From Planctomycetia bacterium (GTDB lineage: Bacteria; Planctomycetota; Planctomycetia; Gemmatales; Gemmataceae): DNA of 50,822 nt. The notes under the pieces are model-generated. The model did not search any database, was not told the origin of the DNA, and saw only the letters and a list, made by a program, of their open reading frames with translations. Made by a program: the position numbers and the translations under genes. Of the stretch, positions 34,940 through 43,542 are shown piece by piece. The DNA is taken from NCBI GenBank assembly GCA_005808665.1, contig SYLG01000183.1, positions 1 through 50,822 of the forward strand, read 5' to 3'. Within the stretch, counting starts at the first letter, position 1. Each line of letters opens with the position of its first letter.

Positions 34940-37900
34940 ATGCTTTGGTGCAACCGTTTGGGGCAAATTGGGGTTGTTTGGGTTACCGCCTGGGCAACCG
35001 TTTTCATTGCCCCACTTTTTGGCCAAACTTCCTCAATCCAGCCACTCGATAATGAATTCCATTCCATTGCCATTGAGGCAGAACAATTTGCAAATAAAGG
35101 GCCTTGGAAGGTAGTCGCCAACGGCCAAGGCAACCTGATGGTGGATATCCTTGGATTTAATCATATATCCGGTGAAAAACTACTTAGCCTCCCCTTCGAT
35201 TCCCATGGGACTGCAGAAACTTCGGTAAACATCCCCAAGGAGGGCAATTACCGCCTTTGGGTCCGGTACGAATATCCTGGTTTTTGTGATGCCAGTTTCG
35301 AAGTGGAAATTCAGCAAAAGGGGTTGAAGCCGACCCGGTTTCCGCTGGGAACGCTTTCCTCCCAACGCTATTCCCTGGGGAATGATAAACCCAAGGCTCA
35401 AAGCGACCCGGCCCATGGATCGGAAGGGTTGGTGGAGGAAGCATTTACCCTTGAAGGACTCAAACCAGGTAAAGCCAATATCCTCCTTCATGGCAAAAAA
35501 ATTGACGCCAAGCCCGGTCGGGCTGCTCCCCGAAATATTGACCTGATTTGGCTCACTTCGGATACGGAGGATCATTGGCGAAAAAAATATGGGCGGGCCA
35601 ATGGTCTTTATCCCATCCTGGATGCTTTTCGCGACTCCATCGGTGCCCGTTGGGAAGCAAGGGTCAAAAATCTTGGCACAAGTCCTGCATCCTACACCAT
35701 CAATCACACCTACAACCGACTCCCTTGGGGAGCCAATGAAGCCAGCTTCGCCAACGATGTTCCCGCCGCCAGTTGGAGTACCTGGTATCCCTTATCGCTA
35801 CAGGACACTTGCCATTTTCATATGTCCACAATCCGGTCGGGGCAACCGGGACCATTTGTTCTGGAATTACGGCCCAACCAAAAACCAAAGGGTGGTTCAA
35901 ACGATCCTATTTGCCATTCCTTTCAAGGTCAGAATCTGGTGCGGATTTTTATCCCTCCCTACCCTGAACCTTCGCTGAAACCATTCACAGCAGAGAGCAG
36001 GCTGGATGAAATTGTAAAAACCCTGAATGCCAATGATGTTGGGGGTAAAGCCCCTTCCCAGCCCTTTTGTTATGGTGGATGGCTCCCCCTTGGACAAAGC
36101 GATGACTATGGGTTGCTTTACGCCAAACTATACCAAGCCTTGGGAATGCGATCGTGGCACCCTTCGCTAAGTGGCCCAAAGGTGATGGAAAACCTTGTTT
36201 CTGTAGGAATTGAACCAGGCAGGACACTGTCTATTTCGCAATTTCGAAATCCCCCAACAAGTGCCAATATTGACCGGGCCAAAATCCGGCTCAAAAATGC
36301 AAGGCAAGACAAAAATGTGCTCTGGTATGACTATGGTGACGAGATCGAATTCACCGAGTGGATTGACTGGGTTTTACAGAATGAGCTTGAGAGGCTAAAC
36401 CGGGAAAACAAGCGTCCTCCGGAAAAAGAAGTCCTTTCCGAAATTTGGAAAGCCTGGCTCGAAAAAAGGCGCAAAGGCATTCCTGTCACGGAATTCTGGA
36501 TTGGGGACTGGGGCCCATTCAACCCTTTACGATTGCGACCGGATACATCGCCTCGTATTGCCGAGGTCAACCCAAGGCTTTATATCGATTCGCAGATCTT
36601 TTATGAAGAAATAGCCATGGCGTTTGCCGCCGAGGGTTCCCGCAAAGTGAAAACCGCTTTTGGGCAGGATACCCTTTGTGGTTGCAACTGGTCCCTGAAT
36701 CCCTTTTACTTGCCATCCCTGACCAGGACCATGAAATGGTTCAAAAGTGGAGCTGCTGATTTTGGTCGCCATTCCGGATTTTTTTGGCAGGTTGGCCAAG
36801 CCGGTCCTTTGGTTAATGGTTTCATCGCCGAACACTTTCGACAGGGTCTTTCCAATCGGAGTGGGGGCGTCCTTCGCCAATATGTAATGCCCCATGCCCC
36901 GGGAAATACGGACAAGGATTTCCTTCGCACAGGGTATACCCAACTTGCCCACGGGGCCACCATGCTCGATTTTTTTGGCATCGGGTTAAACGAAACATTT
37001 ACCGAAAACTACATCGATCACAGGCAAATTGGCCGATTTAGGGCAATAAAAGAGCTGACCCATGCCGTCGGTTTCGTGGAAGACCTGCTACCAGGGGCCA
37101 AGCCTGTATCCACCCGCGCCGCCATTATCGCCAGCTCCTCTACCGAACGGTGGGATTTGGCACCAATCACCCGAGACAGGCTTGTTACCGAATCCAGCGG
37201 GCCATCACTTCGTAAAACCCGGCTTCACCACCACCTCGACCGGCTGGGGCTTTGGACCGGACTCACCCTGTTGGGATCGTCGCCGGACATACTCGAGGAA
37301 GGGGATTGTACACCGGAAAAACTGATGGAGTACAAGTTGATTGTCCTGGTGGGAGACAGTTTGCCTCCCGGGTTGGCCGTAACTCTCACAGATTGGACCT
37401 CCCAGGGGGGCACGCTTGTCGCCACCGCAGGAACGGGCCGGTTCGATCCCTATAAAGAGCGCCAAAATACTTTTCACCAACTCCTTGGAATCGAATCCCG
37501 GGCAAGTGAAACGACCAACACCTACCTCCGCCCACGACCTGACCTTGCTTTTGAAACACCCCATGATTTCGCCACTGGAGAGGGATTCCAAATCCCCTGT
37601 TTTGCAACTCGTGAACAAATCACACCTTCGGAAAACTCCACCGTTTTGGCCCGGGCTGACTCGGACAAATCCCCTTTATTGATCGTCACAAAAAAGGATA
37701 AAGGCAAAGTTTACTATTGTGGTTTTCACCCGGGAATTGCCCTTTTATGGAAGGCACTCCAACCGGCCATTGTACCCGATGGCGGACCCAATTCCCACGC
37801 AGAGGTTACAGGATATGACCCTGCCACCCTGGATCTGCTTCGCAGCATACTTGCCGAATCCAGCCTGCCCGCTTTGGTTGAATCGGACAATATCCTGATA

Positions 37901-38119
37901 GACCGGAGATTACTAAAGTCAACGGAAGGATTTTTTATCCCGCTTGCCAATTATTCCACAATAAACAGTCCGTTTACTCTTTTAATTCGAACTGGTTTTC
38001 CGGTAAAACGCATTTCCAGTTCAAGGCATGGTGCCCTTACCTTTGCCATTACCCCAAGCGGCATCAAAGTGACCCACCCAGGCACCCCAACAGGGGACAT
38101 CCTTCGCCTTGATCCCTAG
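34940..38119 (+). CDS. Large secreted protein, putative glycoside-hydrolase-like with GATase-like domain
   Basis: 1059 residues with a signal peptide (ending APLFGQ) and a good RBS (GGGAGG eight bases upstream). N-terminal ~40-200 is a beta-sandwich carbohydrate-binding-like domain opening with IAIEAEQFANKGPW. The central ~350-700 looks like an alpha/beta barrel catalytic region containing YDYGDEIEFTEW. Near 800-880, LIVLVGDSLPPGLAVTLTDW and GGTLVATAGTGRFD resemble the trimerisation/GATase-like domain of GH42 beta-galactosidase relatives. Export and a polysaccharide-related role are supported; enzyme class is uncertain. Divergent from the ion-motor operon. Confidence 0.65.
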   Translation: MLWCNRLGQIGVVWVTAWATVFIAPLFGQTSSIQPLDNEFHSIAIEAEQFANKGPWKVVANGQGNLMVDILGFNHISGEKLLSLPFDSHGTAETSVNIPKEGNYRLWVRYEYPGFCDASFEVEIQQKGLKPTRFPLGTLSSQRYSLGNDKPKAQSDPAHGSEGLVEEAFTLEGLKPGKANILLHGKKIDAKPGRAAPRNIDLIWLTSDTEDHWRKKYGRANGLYPILDAFRDSIGARWEARVKNLGTSPASYTINHTYNRLPWGANEASFANDVPAASWSTWYPLSLQDTCHFHMSTIRSGQPGPFVLELRPNQKPKGGSNDPICHSFQGQNLVRIFIPPYPEPSLKPFTAESRLDEIVKTLNANDVGGKAPSQPFCYGGWLPLGQSDDYGLLYAKLYQALGMRSWHPSLSGPKVMENLVSVGIEPGRTLSISQFRNPPTSANIDRAKIRLKNARQDKNVLWYDYGDEIEFTEWIDWVLQNELERLNRENKRPPEKEVLSEIWKAWLEKRRKGIPVTEFWIGDWGPFNPLRLRPDTSPRIAEVNPRLYIDSQIFYEEIAMAFAAEGSRKVKTAFGQDTLCGCNWSLNPFYLPSLTRTMKWFKSGAADFGRHSGFFWQVGQAGPLVNGFIAEHFRQGLSNRSGGVLRQYVMPHAPGNTDKDFLRTGYTQLAHGATMLDFFGIGLNETFTENYIDHRQIGRFRAIKELTHAVGFVEDLLPGAKPVSTRAAIIASSSTERWDLAPITRDRLVTESSGPSLRKTRLHHHLDRLGLWTGLTLLGSSPDILEEGDCTPEKLMEYKLIVLVGDSLPPGLAVTLTDWTSQGGTLVATAGTGRFDPYKERQNTFHQLLGIESRASETTNTYLRPRPDLAFETPHDFATGEGFQIPCFATREQITPSENSTVLARADSDKSPLLIVTKKDKGKVYYCGFHPGIALLWKALQPAIVPDGGPNSHAEVTGYDPATLDLLRSILAESSLPALVESDNILIDRRLLKSTEGFFIPLANYSTINSPFTLLIRTGFPVKRISSSRHGALTFAITPSGIKVTHPGTPTGDILRLDP

Positions 38120-38272
38120 CCTTCTGAAACGGATGGAAACCGTATTTTTGGTGCCACTTGATCCCAATGGAAAGTGTCCGTCGGCATTTTTCGCCCACGG
38201 ACCCTTTCCCAAATGTCCCAAGGGGTGTAGGATTGAAATGCCCCCTTCCCTTTTCCCAAAAGGAACTTTTCC

Positions 38273-39274
38273 ATGCTTAACCATCCCGATCGCCGTGATT
38301 TCCTTCGTGTGGGTGCCACCGTTATTCCTGCGGTCCTTGCTTCGGCTTCCCTGGGGGGTCCCACACCAACCAGCCCCGCCGAAACGGCTGTAAAAGCCCT
38401 TTACGAATCCCTGAATGGGGACCAAAAGAAAATCATCTGCTTTGACTGGGACCACCAGGACAAGGATCGGGGGCTTTTGCGCACTTTTGTATCGAACAAT
38501 TGGCAAATCACCAAACCGACCATTTCGGGCACTTTTTACACCAAAAAACAACAAGATCTGGTCCATGAAATCTTCAAGGGAGTCATCAACCCGAAATGGT
38601 ATCCCAAATTCCTCAAGCAACTCAAAGAGGATACCGGGGGCAAAGCGTGGGGGGCCGACCAAAGCATTGCTATTTTTGGCAAACCCGGAAACGGAAAGTT
38701 TGAATTCGTGATGACCGGCCGCCACATGACCTTACGGGCGGATGGCAATTCCGAAGATAATGTTGCCTTTGGCGGGCCCATTTTTTATGGCCATGCCTCC
38801 ATGGGTTTCAATGAAAAACCAGGCCACGAAGGCAATGTCTTCTGGAATCAGGCGGTCCTTGCCAACAAGGTTTTCCAGCTGATCGATCCCAAGGAACAAA
38901 AACGCGCCTTGGTGGCGGTTCGCCCCGAAGAATCGGCCGTTGCTTTTCGGGGCCCCAAAGGTTTGTTTACCGGAATTCCCGTTTGTGATTTGGCCTCGGA
39001 TCAGCAAACAGAACTCCAAACCGCACTCAATGGCCTCATTGAACCATTCCGCAAGGAGGACCAAGCCGAGGCATTGGCTTGCCTGAACAAGCAAGGTGGA
39101 CTAAAAGAGTGCTACCTTACCTACTACAAAGAGGGCAATATCACCGATGGCACATGGGATAATTGGCGGCTGGAGGGCCCTTCCTTTGTCTGGTATTTCC
39201 GGGGCACGCCGCATGTCCATGTTTGGGTAAATGTTGCGGATTCACCTTCCGTCAAGTTAAACGCCAAGGGCTAA
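38273..39274 (+). CDS. Tat-exported DUF3500 protein
   Basis: 333 residues. Twin-arginine signal RRDFLRVGA at 7-15 is followed by a hydrophobic stretch, so export in a folded state is likely. The body is recognisably DUF3500: FDWDHQDKDR early, GRHMTLRADG and FYGHASMGFNEKPGHEGN in the middle, and WYFRGTPHVHVWVNV at the end, with many conserved His that could bind metal. The family is common in Planctomycetes and of unknown function. It lies 150 bp after the large secreted protein on the same strand; I see no terminator between them. Confidence 0.85.
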   Translation: MLNHPDRRDFLRVGATVIPAVLASASLGGPTPTSPAETAVKALYESLNGDQKKIICFDWDHQDKDRGLLRTFVSNNWQITKPTISGTFYTKKQQDLVHEIFKGVINPKWYPKFLKQLKEDTGGKAWGADQSIAIFGKPGNGKFEFVMTGRHMTLRADGNSEDNVAFGGPIFYGHASMGFNEKPGHEGNVFWNQAVLANKVFQLIDPKEQKRALVAVRPEESAVAFRGPKGLFTGIPVCDLASDQQTELQTALNGLIEPFRKEDQAEALACLNKQGGLKECYLTYYKEGNITDGTWDNWRLEGPSFVWYFRGTPHVHVWVNVADSPSVKLNAKG

Positions 39275-39372
39275 ACCCTTTTTGCCTTGACCCGGATTCC
39301 ATCCCATGGCCGATGTGACCCTAAATGCCGGTCGAAGGGATCCCTTTAGTCCGGACTGTAACAGGGCCTGGA

Positions 39373-39729
39373 TTATAGTTGCTTGAGAATATGCGCCATT
39401 TTCGTTTGGGAAAGGGCTGCTTTTCCAAACCCTTCCATGGCCCCCAAGGCAACCGCCTTGGCTTGAGCATCCGGATAATTACTTACCAACATTACCGGAA
39501 TTCCTTTGGCTTTTAACATCGCACAGTGGTTTTGAAGGAAGGAAAGGCCACTGGCCCCATCCTCATCAAATGTCCTGTTCACCAACATCAAATCAAAGGA
39601 GGTATTGGCCAAAACCGCAAGGGCTTCCAGTTCATTTCCTACTGCCAATACCTGAGTACCTGGGCCAAAGGCACGGGCAATTTGTTCATGATCATACGAA
39701 CATTGACCAAGGCTTAAAATTGTTTTCAT
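39373..39729 (-). CDS. Pseudo-receiver (CheY-like) protein lacking the phosphoacceptor Asp
   Basis: 118 residues from ATG at 39727-39729 (MKTILSLGQCSYDH). It has the receiver-domain layout beta1-alpha1...beta5, with FDLMLVN at beta3 where the phosphoacceptor Asp is replaced by Asn51, followed by RTFDEDGASGL. Ser83 (LVSNYPD) and Lys103 (GFGKAAL) keep the switch positions. No output domain. The Asn and the RxxDxDG stretch suggest a deliberate, non-phosphorylated member rather than decay. Possible partners are not encoded nearby; the divergent neighbour is the DNA-binding protein at 40066. Confidence 0.75.
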   Translation of the reverse strand: MKTILSLGQCSYDHEQIARAFGPGTQVLAVGNELEALAVLANTSFDLMLVNRTFDEDGASGLSFLQNHCAMLKAKGIPVMLVSNYPDAQAKAVALGAMEGFGKAALSQTKMAHILKQL

Positions 39730-40065
39730 GATTGCCAAAATCCATTGAGGTCCCATTTCCATGTTGCAAACTGGGCCACTCTCGCCTTTCTTTTCTTGTG
39801 GATTAAAATGTCATTCGCAAAATACACAGGTTGAACCAAATGATTCCGTTTTTCTGGTTGTACGAATGATGGGTCTTGGGAAAAACAGGCAATGCATGGT
39901 ATTATAGGGGTTGTAGCGGTTGCATAGGTCGGGGAGAATTCCAGCCCGTTATATAAGGGAATGGTTCCTTGCGAAAAACCGTCTATCCATTACTCTTTTA
40001 GTGATGGATGGAAAGATTTCAATTCGCCCATCCATTTGGCAACCACCACATACGGGTTTTGCACC
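39730..40065. other. Intergenic region between divergent pseudo-receiver and HTH genes
   Basis: About 335 bases. No convincing gene; the upstream extension of the HTH frame to 39961 lacks family features. It should contain both divergent promoters, but I found no clear -35/-10 pair or operator dyad. Confidence 0.35.
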
Positions 40066-41319
40066 ATGGCTATGCTCACTCTCGAAGAAGCCGCAATTCG
40101 CTTGGGAATTACCCAGGATGAACTTCGGGCCAAGACGAAATCTGGCGCAATCCGATTCCTTAGGGATGGGGCCAATCTTTTGTTCAAGGAGGAGGAGATT
40201 AGCAAACATGTCCCTCCCCAAGCCTCTTCCAATCCCTTGGTGCCTGACTTTTCCCTTGATTTTGATTCCTCGGATCAACATTCCATTGCGGATAGTTCTC
40301 CTATCCAAGCCGGATCGAGTGATTCCCATCTGATTTCGGGATCTCCGGAAGAATCCCCTTTTGAGTTTTCCCTCCCGGATGATGTTGGCTTGGTTTCCCC
40401 CTCAAGGATTGTTGCTCACCAAGCCTCCGCCAAGGATGATTCGGAAGCGGATGCTTTTGAAATGCATTCCTCTCCAGGAGATCCTGGCTCCTCGGATATT
40501 CTGCATTTGGATCCGCTGGCCGACCAAGACGATTCCAGCTCCGATTTTGCCATTGAGGTCTCTCCCGACAGCGGCAGCAGCAGTGAGTTCATTGCTTCGG
40601 TTGGCAATGAAATCGAGAGCGGCCTGGTATCCGCTGAAATCGTTGGGGATGATGTTACCCAAATGGGGGACCTTTTCGAGCTAAGCGATTCAGGCAGTGA
40701 ACAAACCATTGCCTTTAACCCATCTCCTGATGATTCAAGCAGCGAGTTCGATTTGGGGATCTCTCCCCTGGATGGACAAAATGATGGGACAAGCAGTGAA
40801 TTTGACCTAAGCATCGACTCGGATGGGGTGGCAACCTCCGATTCCGCTGTTTTTGAAACCGATTATTCCGGCTTGGGTGATGCCGATTCCGGTTCAGAGG
40901 TGGTAGCTATCGATGGATTGGACTCTTCCCTGGAAGGATCCGCGGACGGAACGGGCAGTGAGGTTGTGCCTATTGATGAGGATGCGGACGATGCCGCCGC
41001 CACCATCCAACCCGGTGCGGACCTCGAAATGGATTACCCTGACCCGGGTGTTGAAGAATTAACCCCTATCGAAATGGATGAGGCCCAAGGGGAGGAAGAA
41101 AGGCAGGCCGGACCTCGATCGGTTTCCCCCGCCGTGGAAGCGCCATGGGGTCCGGTCCCAGCTTCCATCCTTCTCGTTACTGTTCCCCTGCTCTTTTTTG
41201 TCGCCCTTATTAGCGTTGAAATGCTCCGGAGCGTTTGGGCCTACAATCGTGGTTTTGCCGCCACCCGGCCCGTGATTCGTGCGGTTAGCGAATTGGTGGG
41301 CCAGCCACTCAAAGACTAG
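40066..41319 (+). CDS. HTH DNA-binding protein with acidic Ser-rich middle and C-terminal TM helix
   Basis: 417 residues. The N-terminal ~50 form an excisionase/MerR-type helix-turn-helix (MLTLEEAAIRLGITQDEL, then KSGAIRFLRDGANLLFKEEE). About 300 residues of very acidic, Ser-rich, probably disordered sequence follow, with repeated SSSEFDL, TSSEFDL and SSDFAIE units. A TM helix lies at about 366-388 (SILLVTVPLLFFVALISVEML), leaving a short ~28-residue C-terminal end. The DNA-binding domain would thus be tethered to the membrane. ATG at 40066 or 40072; the longer open frame begins at 39961. Similar proteins recur in Gemmataceae; function unknown. Confidence 0.75.
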   Translation: MAMLTLEEAAIRLGITQDELRAKTKSGAIRFLRDGANLLFKEEEISKHVPPQASSNPLVPDFSLDFDSSDQHSIADSSPIQAGSSDSHLISGSPEESPFEFSLPDDVGLVSPSRIVAHQASAKDDSEADAFEMHSSPGDPGSSDILHLDPLADQDDSSSDFAIEVSPDSGSSSEFIASVGNEIESGLVSAEIVGDDVTQMGDLFELSDSGSEQTIAFNPSPDDSSSEFDLGISPLDGQNDGTSSEFDLSIDSDGVATSDSAVFETDYSGLGDADSGSEVVAIDGLDSSLEGSADGTGSEVVPIDEDADDAAATIQPGADLEMDYPDPGVEELTPIEMDEAQGEEERQAGPRSVSPAVEAPWGPVPASILLVTVPLLFFVALISVEMLRSVWAYNRGFAATRPVIRAVSELVGQPLKD

Positions 41320-41380
41320 GGATAAAATCGATTTCCCGCCTGGAAGGGGGCTTTGGTTACCCCCCCGGTTGCCAATGAAA

Positions 41381-42655
41381 TTACCTGATTGCCGGGAAAA
41401 TGCGGGCGGGATTGTTTCTCAAAAGGTCCCTGGCAAGTTCCACCGCCTGATTTCGGGTCATGGCTCCGGGAGCTACATAATCCTGGGCTAAAACCCGGGC
41501 CAATACCTGTTTGAACATCAAATATTTAGGCGGCCCAAACTCCAATTTGTACATATCGCTGTAATACCCCAGGATTTTTTCCCGGGGAATTCCATGGAGC
41601 CTGGCCCTCAGGTCCTGTTCGATCAAGCCAGGGATATTGGCATACCACCAATGACCACTCGCAATCACATTGGGAAAGATCCAGGAATAGGCCACCAGCT
41701 CACTATTTTGGGCACTCGATAAAACAGACACAGGAAATTTTACCGAAGGAAACGCATTGAATATTGGCGCCAGTTGAATGAGTGAAAGGCGTTGATCAAA
41801 CAAATCGCAACCCTGATGGACACCCTTTGGGAACACATTCCGATTGACACCAAACATGAGATCAAACGGTAATCCAAACTCTGCGCAACAACGGGCAATT
41901 TCCCAGAATATTCCCTGGGAACGCCCCACGGATGGACCTCCTTTCAACAATTCCATGGTGAGGTCAGCTCCCTCCACAGGTTGAGCATGAAATGTGGGGG
42001 GAAGCGATATCGCACATGCCCTGGCCCCACGATTAAGGAAAAATTGAAATAGCTCCCTTAGTGCCTTTCCAAGGCTGGTTGCATCCACAACCTCCACCCC
42101 CGTTCGGCGCCAAAGTCGCTCCTTCACCCCCGCCTTTTGCCAATGAAAAACCATTTCATCGGTCCTTAGGCAGGGAACGAAACGGTCCGTGTCAAAACCG
42201 GTTAGGGGATCATCAAAATCATTGGTCAAAAACACCTGGTCAATCGGTCCCAGCTCAAGTGATTGCCGTTCCCACCCGGGGGCCTGGTAGATTTTCAGGG
42301 AGGCGTCAAAAAGCATATCCGCATCCCCTGGTTCAATGGCATTTTTGGTATACCCCAAAGTAGTTTTCAGAATCCATAATAGCCACGAATATTGAACCGT
42401 ATTGTCCATCCTGCAAACATAGCCAAGGACCTCACGACACCGATCCCGGGCGGGATAATCCAGGCCAAGGCATTCTTTGGGCATCCCCAGGGAATGAGCC
42501 AATTCGGTGTAGTAATGGTAGGAAAGCAAATCGTCGATGGATTTGGCAGCAGCAGCTTCCGGAGGAATATGAGAGTGGGGATCAATAATTCGAATTTGAT
42601 TGATCTCTTCAAGGATATCCATGGCTAAAGAACCGGCTACAGGTGAGGCAATCAT
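41381..42655 (-). CDS. Uronate isomerase-like amidohydrolase-superfamily protein
   Basis: 424 residues, slightly shorter than E. coli UxaC (470). The N-terminal IIDPHSHIPPEAAA supplies the paired metal His motif of the amidohydrolase fold, and the layout (helical region with YHYYTELAHSLG, later FDDPLTGFD and HWWYANIP) matches COG1904 uronate isomerases, which interconvert glucuronate/galacturonate and ketouronates. A hydrolase-like role is also possible. ATG at 42653-42655 has GGGGAA six bases upstream; an ATG at 42620-42622 is the alternative. A palindromic dyad lies about 40 bp upstream. Divergent from the sigma-54 RNA region. Confidence 0.75.
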   Translation of the reverse strand: MIASPVAGSLAMDILEEINQIRIIDPHSHIPPEAAAAKSIDDLLSYHYYTELAHSLGMPKECLGLDYPARDRCREVLGYVCRMDNTVQYSWLLWILKTTLGYTKNAIEPGDADMLFDASLKIYQAPGWERQSLELGPIDQVFLTNDFDDPLTGFDTDRFVPCLRTDEMVFHWQKAGVKERLWRRTGVEVVDATSLGKALRELFQFFLNRGARACAISLPPTFHAQPVEGADLTMELLKGGPSVGRSQGIFWEIARCCAEFGLPFDLMFGVNRNVFPKGVHQGCDLFDQRLSLIQLAPIFNAFPSVKFPVSVLSSAQNSELVAYSWIFPNVIASGHWWYANIPGLIEQDLRARLHGIPREKILGYYSDMYKLEFGPPKYLMFKQVLARVLAQDYVAPGAMTRNQAVELARDLLRNNPARIFPAIR

Positions 42656-42697
42656 CGAGTTCCCCAGTGGGTAATCCGTTTGGAATCAGGATTCTAA

Positions 42698-42719
42698 TGT
42701 AAAATGTGCAACTTTTACA
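42698..42719. promoter_or_regulatory. Inverted repeat TGTAAAA-N8-TTTTACA
   Basis: A perfect 7+7 dyad around TGTGCAAC, centred near 42708. It lies about 43 bp upstream of the uronate isomerase-like start and about 155 bp upstream of the -24 element at 42863. Both positions fit a regulator site: an operator for the minus-strand gene or an upstream activator site for the sigma-54 promoter. No known consensus is matched. Confidence 0.45.
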
Positions 42720-42862
42720 ATGTTGGACCAATCCGTTCCATGTAATTTTTTCACCACGCTCCTTTTTTGAAAAGGGCGACCTACCCCCGGCTTCCGTCTA
42801 TTAATACATAACCCCTTCCTTATTCTGTACTTAAGTTTGGAGATATTATTTTCTTGATGCTT

Positions 42863-42878
42863 TGGCACGGCATATGCT
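42863..42878 (+). promoter_or_regulatory. Sigma-54 (-24/-12) promoter
   Basis: The bases TTGGCACG (from 42862) then GCAT then ATGCT match the sigma-54 consensus YTGGCACG-N4-TTGCW at all but one position. The spacing of the GG (42864-42865) and GC (42876-42877) pairs is exact. Transcription would begin near 42889, at the start of the structured RNA. A second near-consensus match occurs by chance within a gene at 2351-2366, so this element alone is not proof. Confidence 0.7.
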
Positions 42879-42888
42879 TTCATTAACT

Positions 42889-43069
42889 TTTGTTGACAAC
42901 CGAAATTGGTAAGATTCCTCCCCAGGATCAAACCCGTCTCCCCGACGATTTGAATTGTCAACGCCTTGCAAAGATCGTCCCCCCGATCTGGCAAGGCAAA
43001 GTTGATGGTCGATTCCCATTGACCACCTTATCTTGCAACCCTCCTATCCCCCAGGAGGGTTGCTTTTTT
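42889..43069 (+). ncRNA. Candidate small RNA with four C-rich-loop hairpins
   Basis: About 181 nt from the predicted sigma-54 start to the terminator. Four hairpins follow each other. (1) TCCT/AGGA at 42916-42919 and 42924-42927, loop CCCC. (2) CAAA/TTTG plus CGTC/GACG at 42929-42952, loop TCCCC. (3) 42957-43006, with GTCAAC, GCCTTGC and AGATCG arms, loop TCCCCC. (4) the terminator at 43035-43063, loop ATCCCCC. No open frame with family features fills it. Loops of this kind base-pair with Shine-Dalgarno sequences in C-rich small RNAs of Staphylococcus (RsaE) and alphaproteobacteria (cuckoo RNAs). Function is inference; the structure is seen directly. Confidence 0.65.
43035..43069 (+). terminator. 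Strong intrinsic terminator of the small RNA
   Basis: An eleven-base perfect stem, GCAACCCTCCT (43035-43045) with AGGAGGGTTGC (43053-43063), loop ATCCCCC, followed by TTTTTT (43064-43069). It ends the C-loop RNA and precedes the lipoprotein gene by about 165 bp. Confidence 0.9.
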
Positions 43070-43236
43070 ATGGGGAGGTTTCCACCCCAAACGAATCCAT
43101 CTTTGATTACCAGACTACCATTTGGGTCGTTCTTACGAGGGAGGCGGTTGAGGGCATGGCTCTTGAAATGCTCTTTGGAACAACTAGGTTTCCCCTGTTC
43201 CCATTATTCATCAAAAACCTTTAAGGTGATTCCATC

Positions 43237-43419
43237 ATGAAACCAAACCGAATCCTGACCATGGCATCCATCTGTTTCGCCCTTGGGGTGGTCGGGTGTT
43301 CTGAGCCCAAGGTTGAAGTCCCCGCAGATAAGAAAGCCGCTCTGGACAGCGTTATTGGCGGCGATTTCAAAAATCAGACCAAAGGGGCCGAAGCCAAGAT
43401 GAAACAACCTGGCAAATAA
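43237..43419 (+). CDS. Small predicted lipoprotein, unknown function
   Basis: 60 residues: a signal peptide with lipobox VVGC (lipidation at about Cys21), then a short mature part of about 40 residues rich in Lys, Glu and Asp with no recognisable domain (ends AKMKQPGK). RBS AAGGTGA lies seven bases before the ATG. It is flanked by its own terminator at 43450 and the small-RNA terminator upstream, so it is monocistronic. I do not recognise the family. The lipobox and isolation with dedicated terminator support a real gene. Confidence 0.7.
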   Translation: MKPNRILTMASICFALGVVGCSEPKVEVPADKKAALDSVIGGDFKNQTKGAEAKMKQPGK

Positions 43420-43449
43420 GCCACAATCATCCTAAGCAACCGCTCATTC

Positions 43450-43484
43450 AAGGGCCGACCCCCTAACGGGATCGGCCCTTTTCG
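43450..43484 (+). terminator. Intrinsic terminator after the small lipoprotein gene
   Basis: AAGGGCCGA (43450-43458) pairs with TCGGCCCTT (43472-43480) over a loop that itself has some CCC/GGG pairing, followed by TTCGTTTTG. Located 30 bp beyond the stop at 43419. Confidence 0.8.
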
Positions 43485-43542
43485 TTTTGTTTTGTAACTT
43501 CATTGAACAGTTCAGGCCTCATGGGGGACAGAGGCCTTGAAA

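Noticed and set aside
39275-39372. Short palindromes AAGGGATCCCTT and AGTCCGGACT after the DUF3500 gene.
   Set aside because: Too short and without a T-run; neither a terminator nor a clear site.
42686-42994. A 102-codon minus-strand frame across the sigma-54/small-RNA region.
   Set aside because: No family features or RBS, and it runs through the RNA hairpins; composition looks non-coding.
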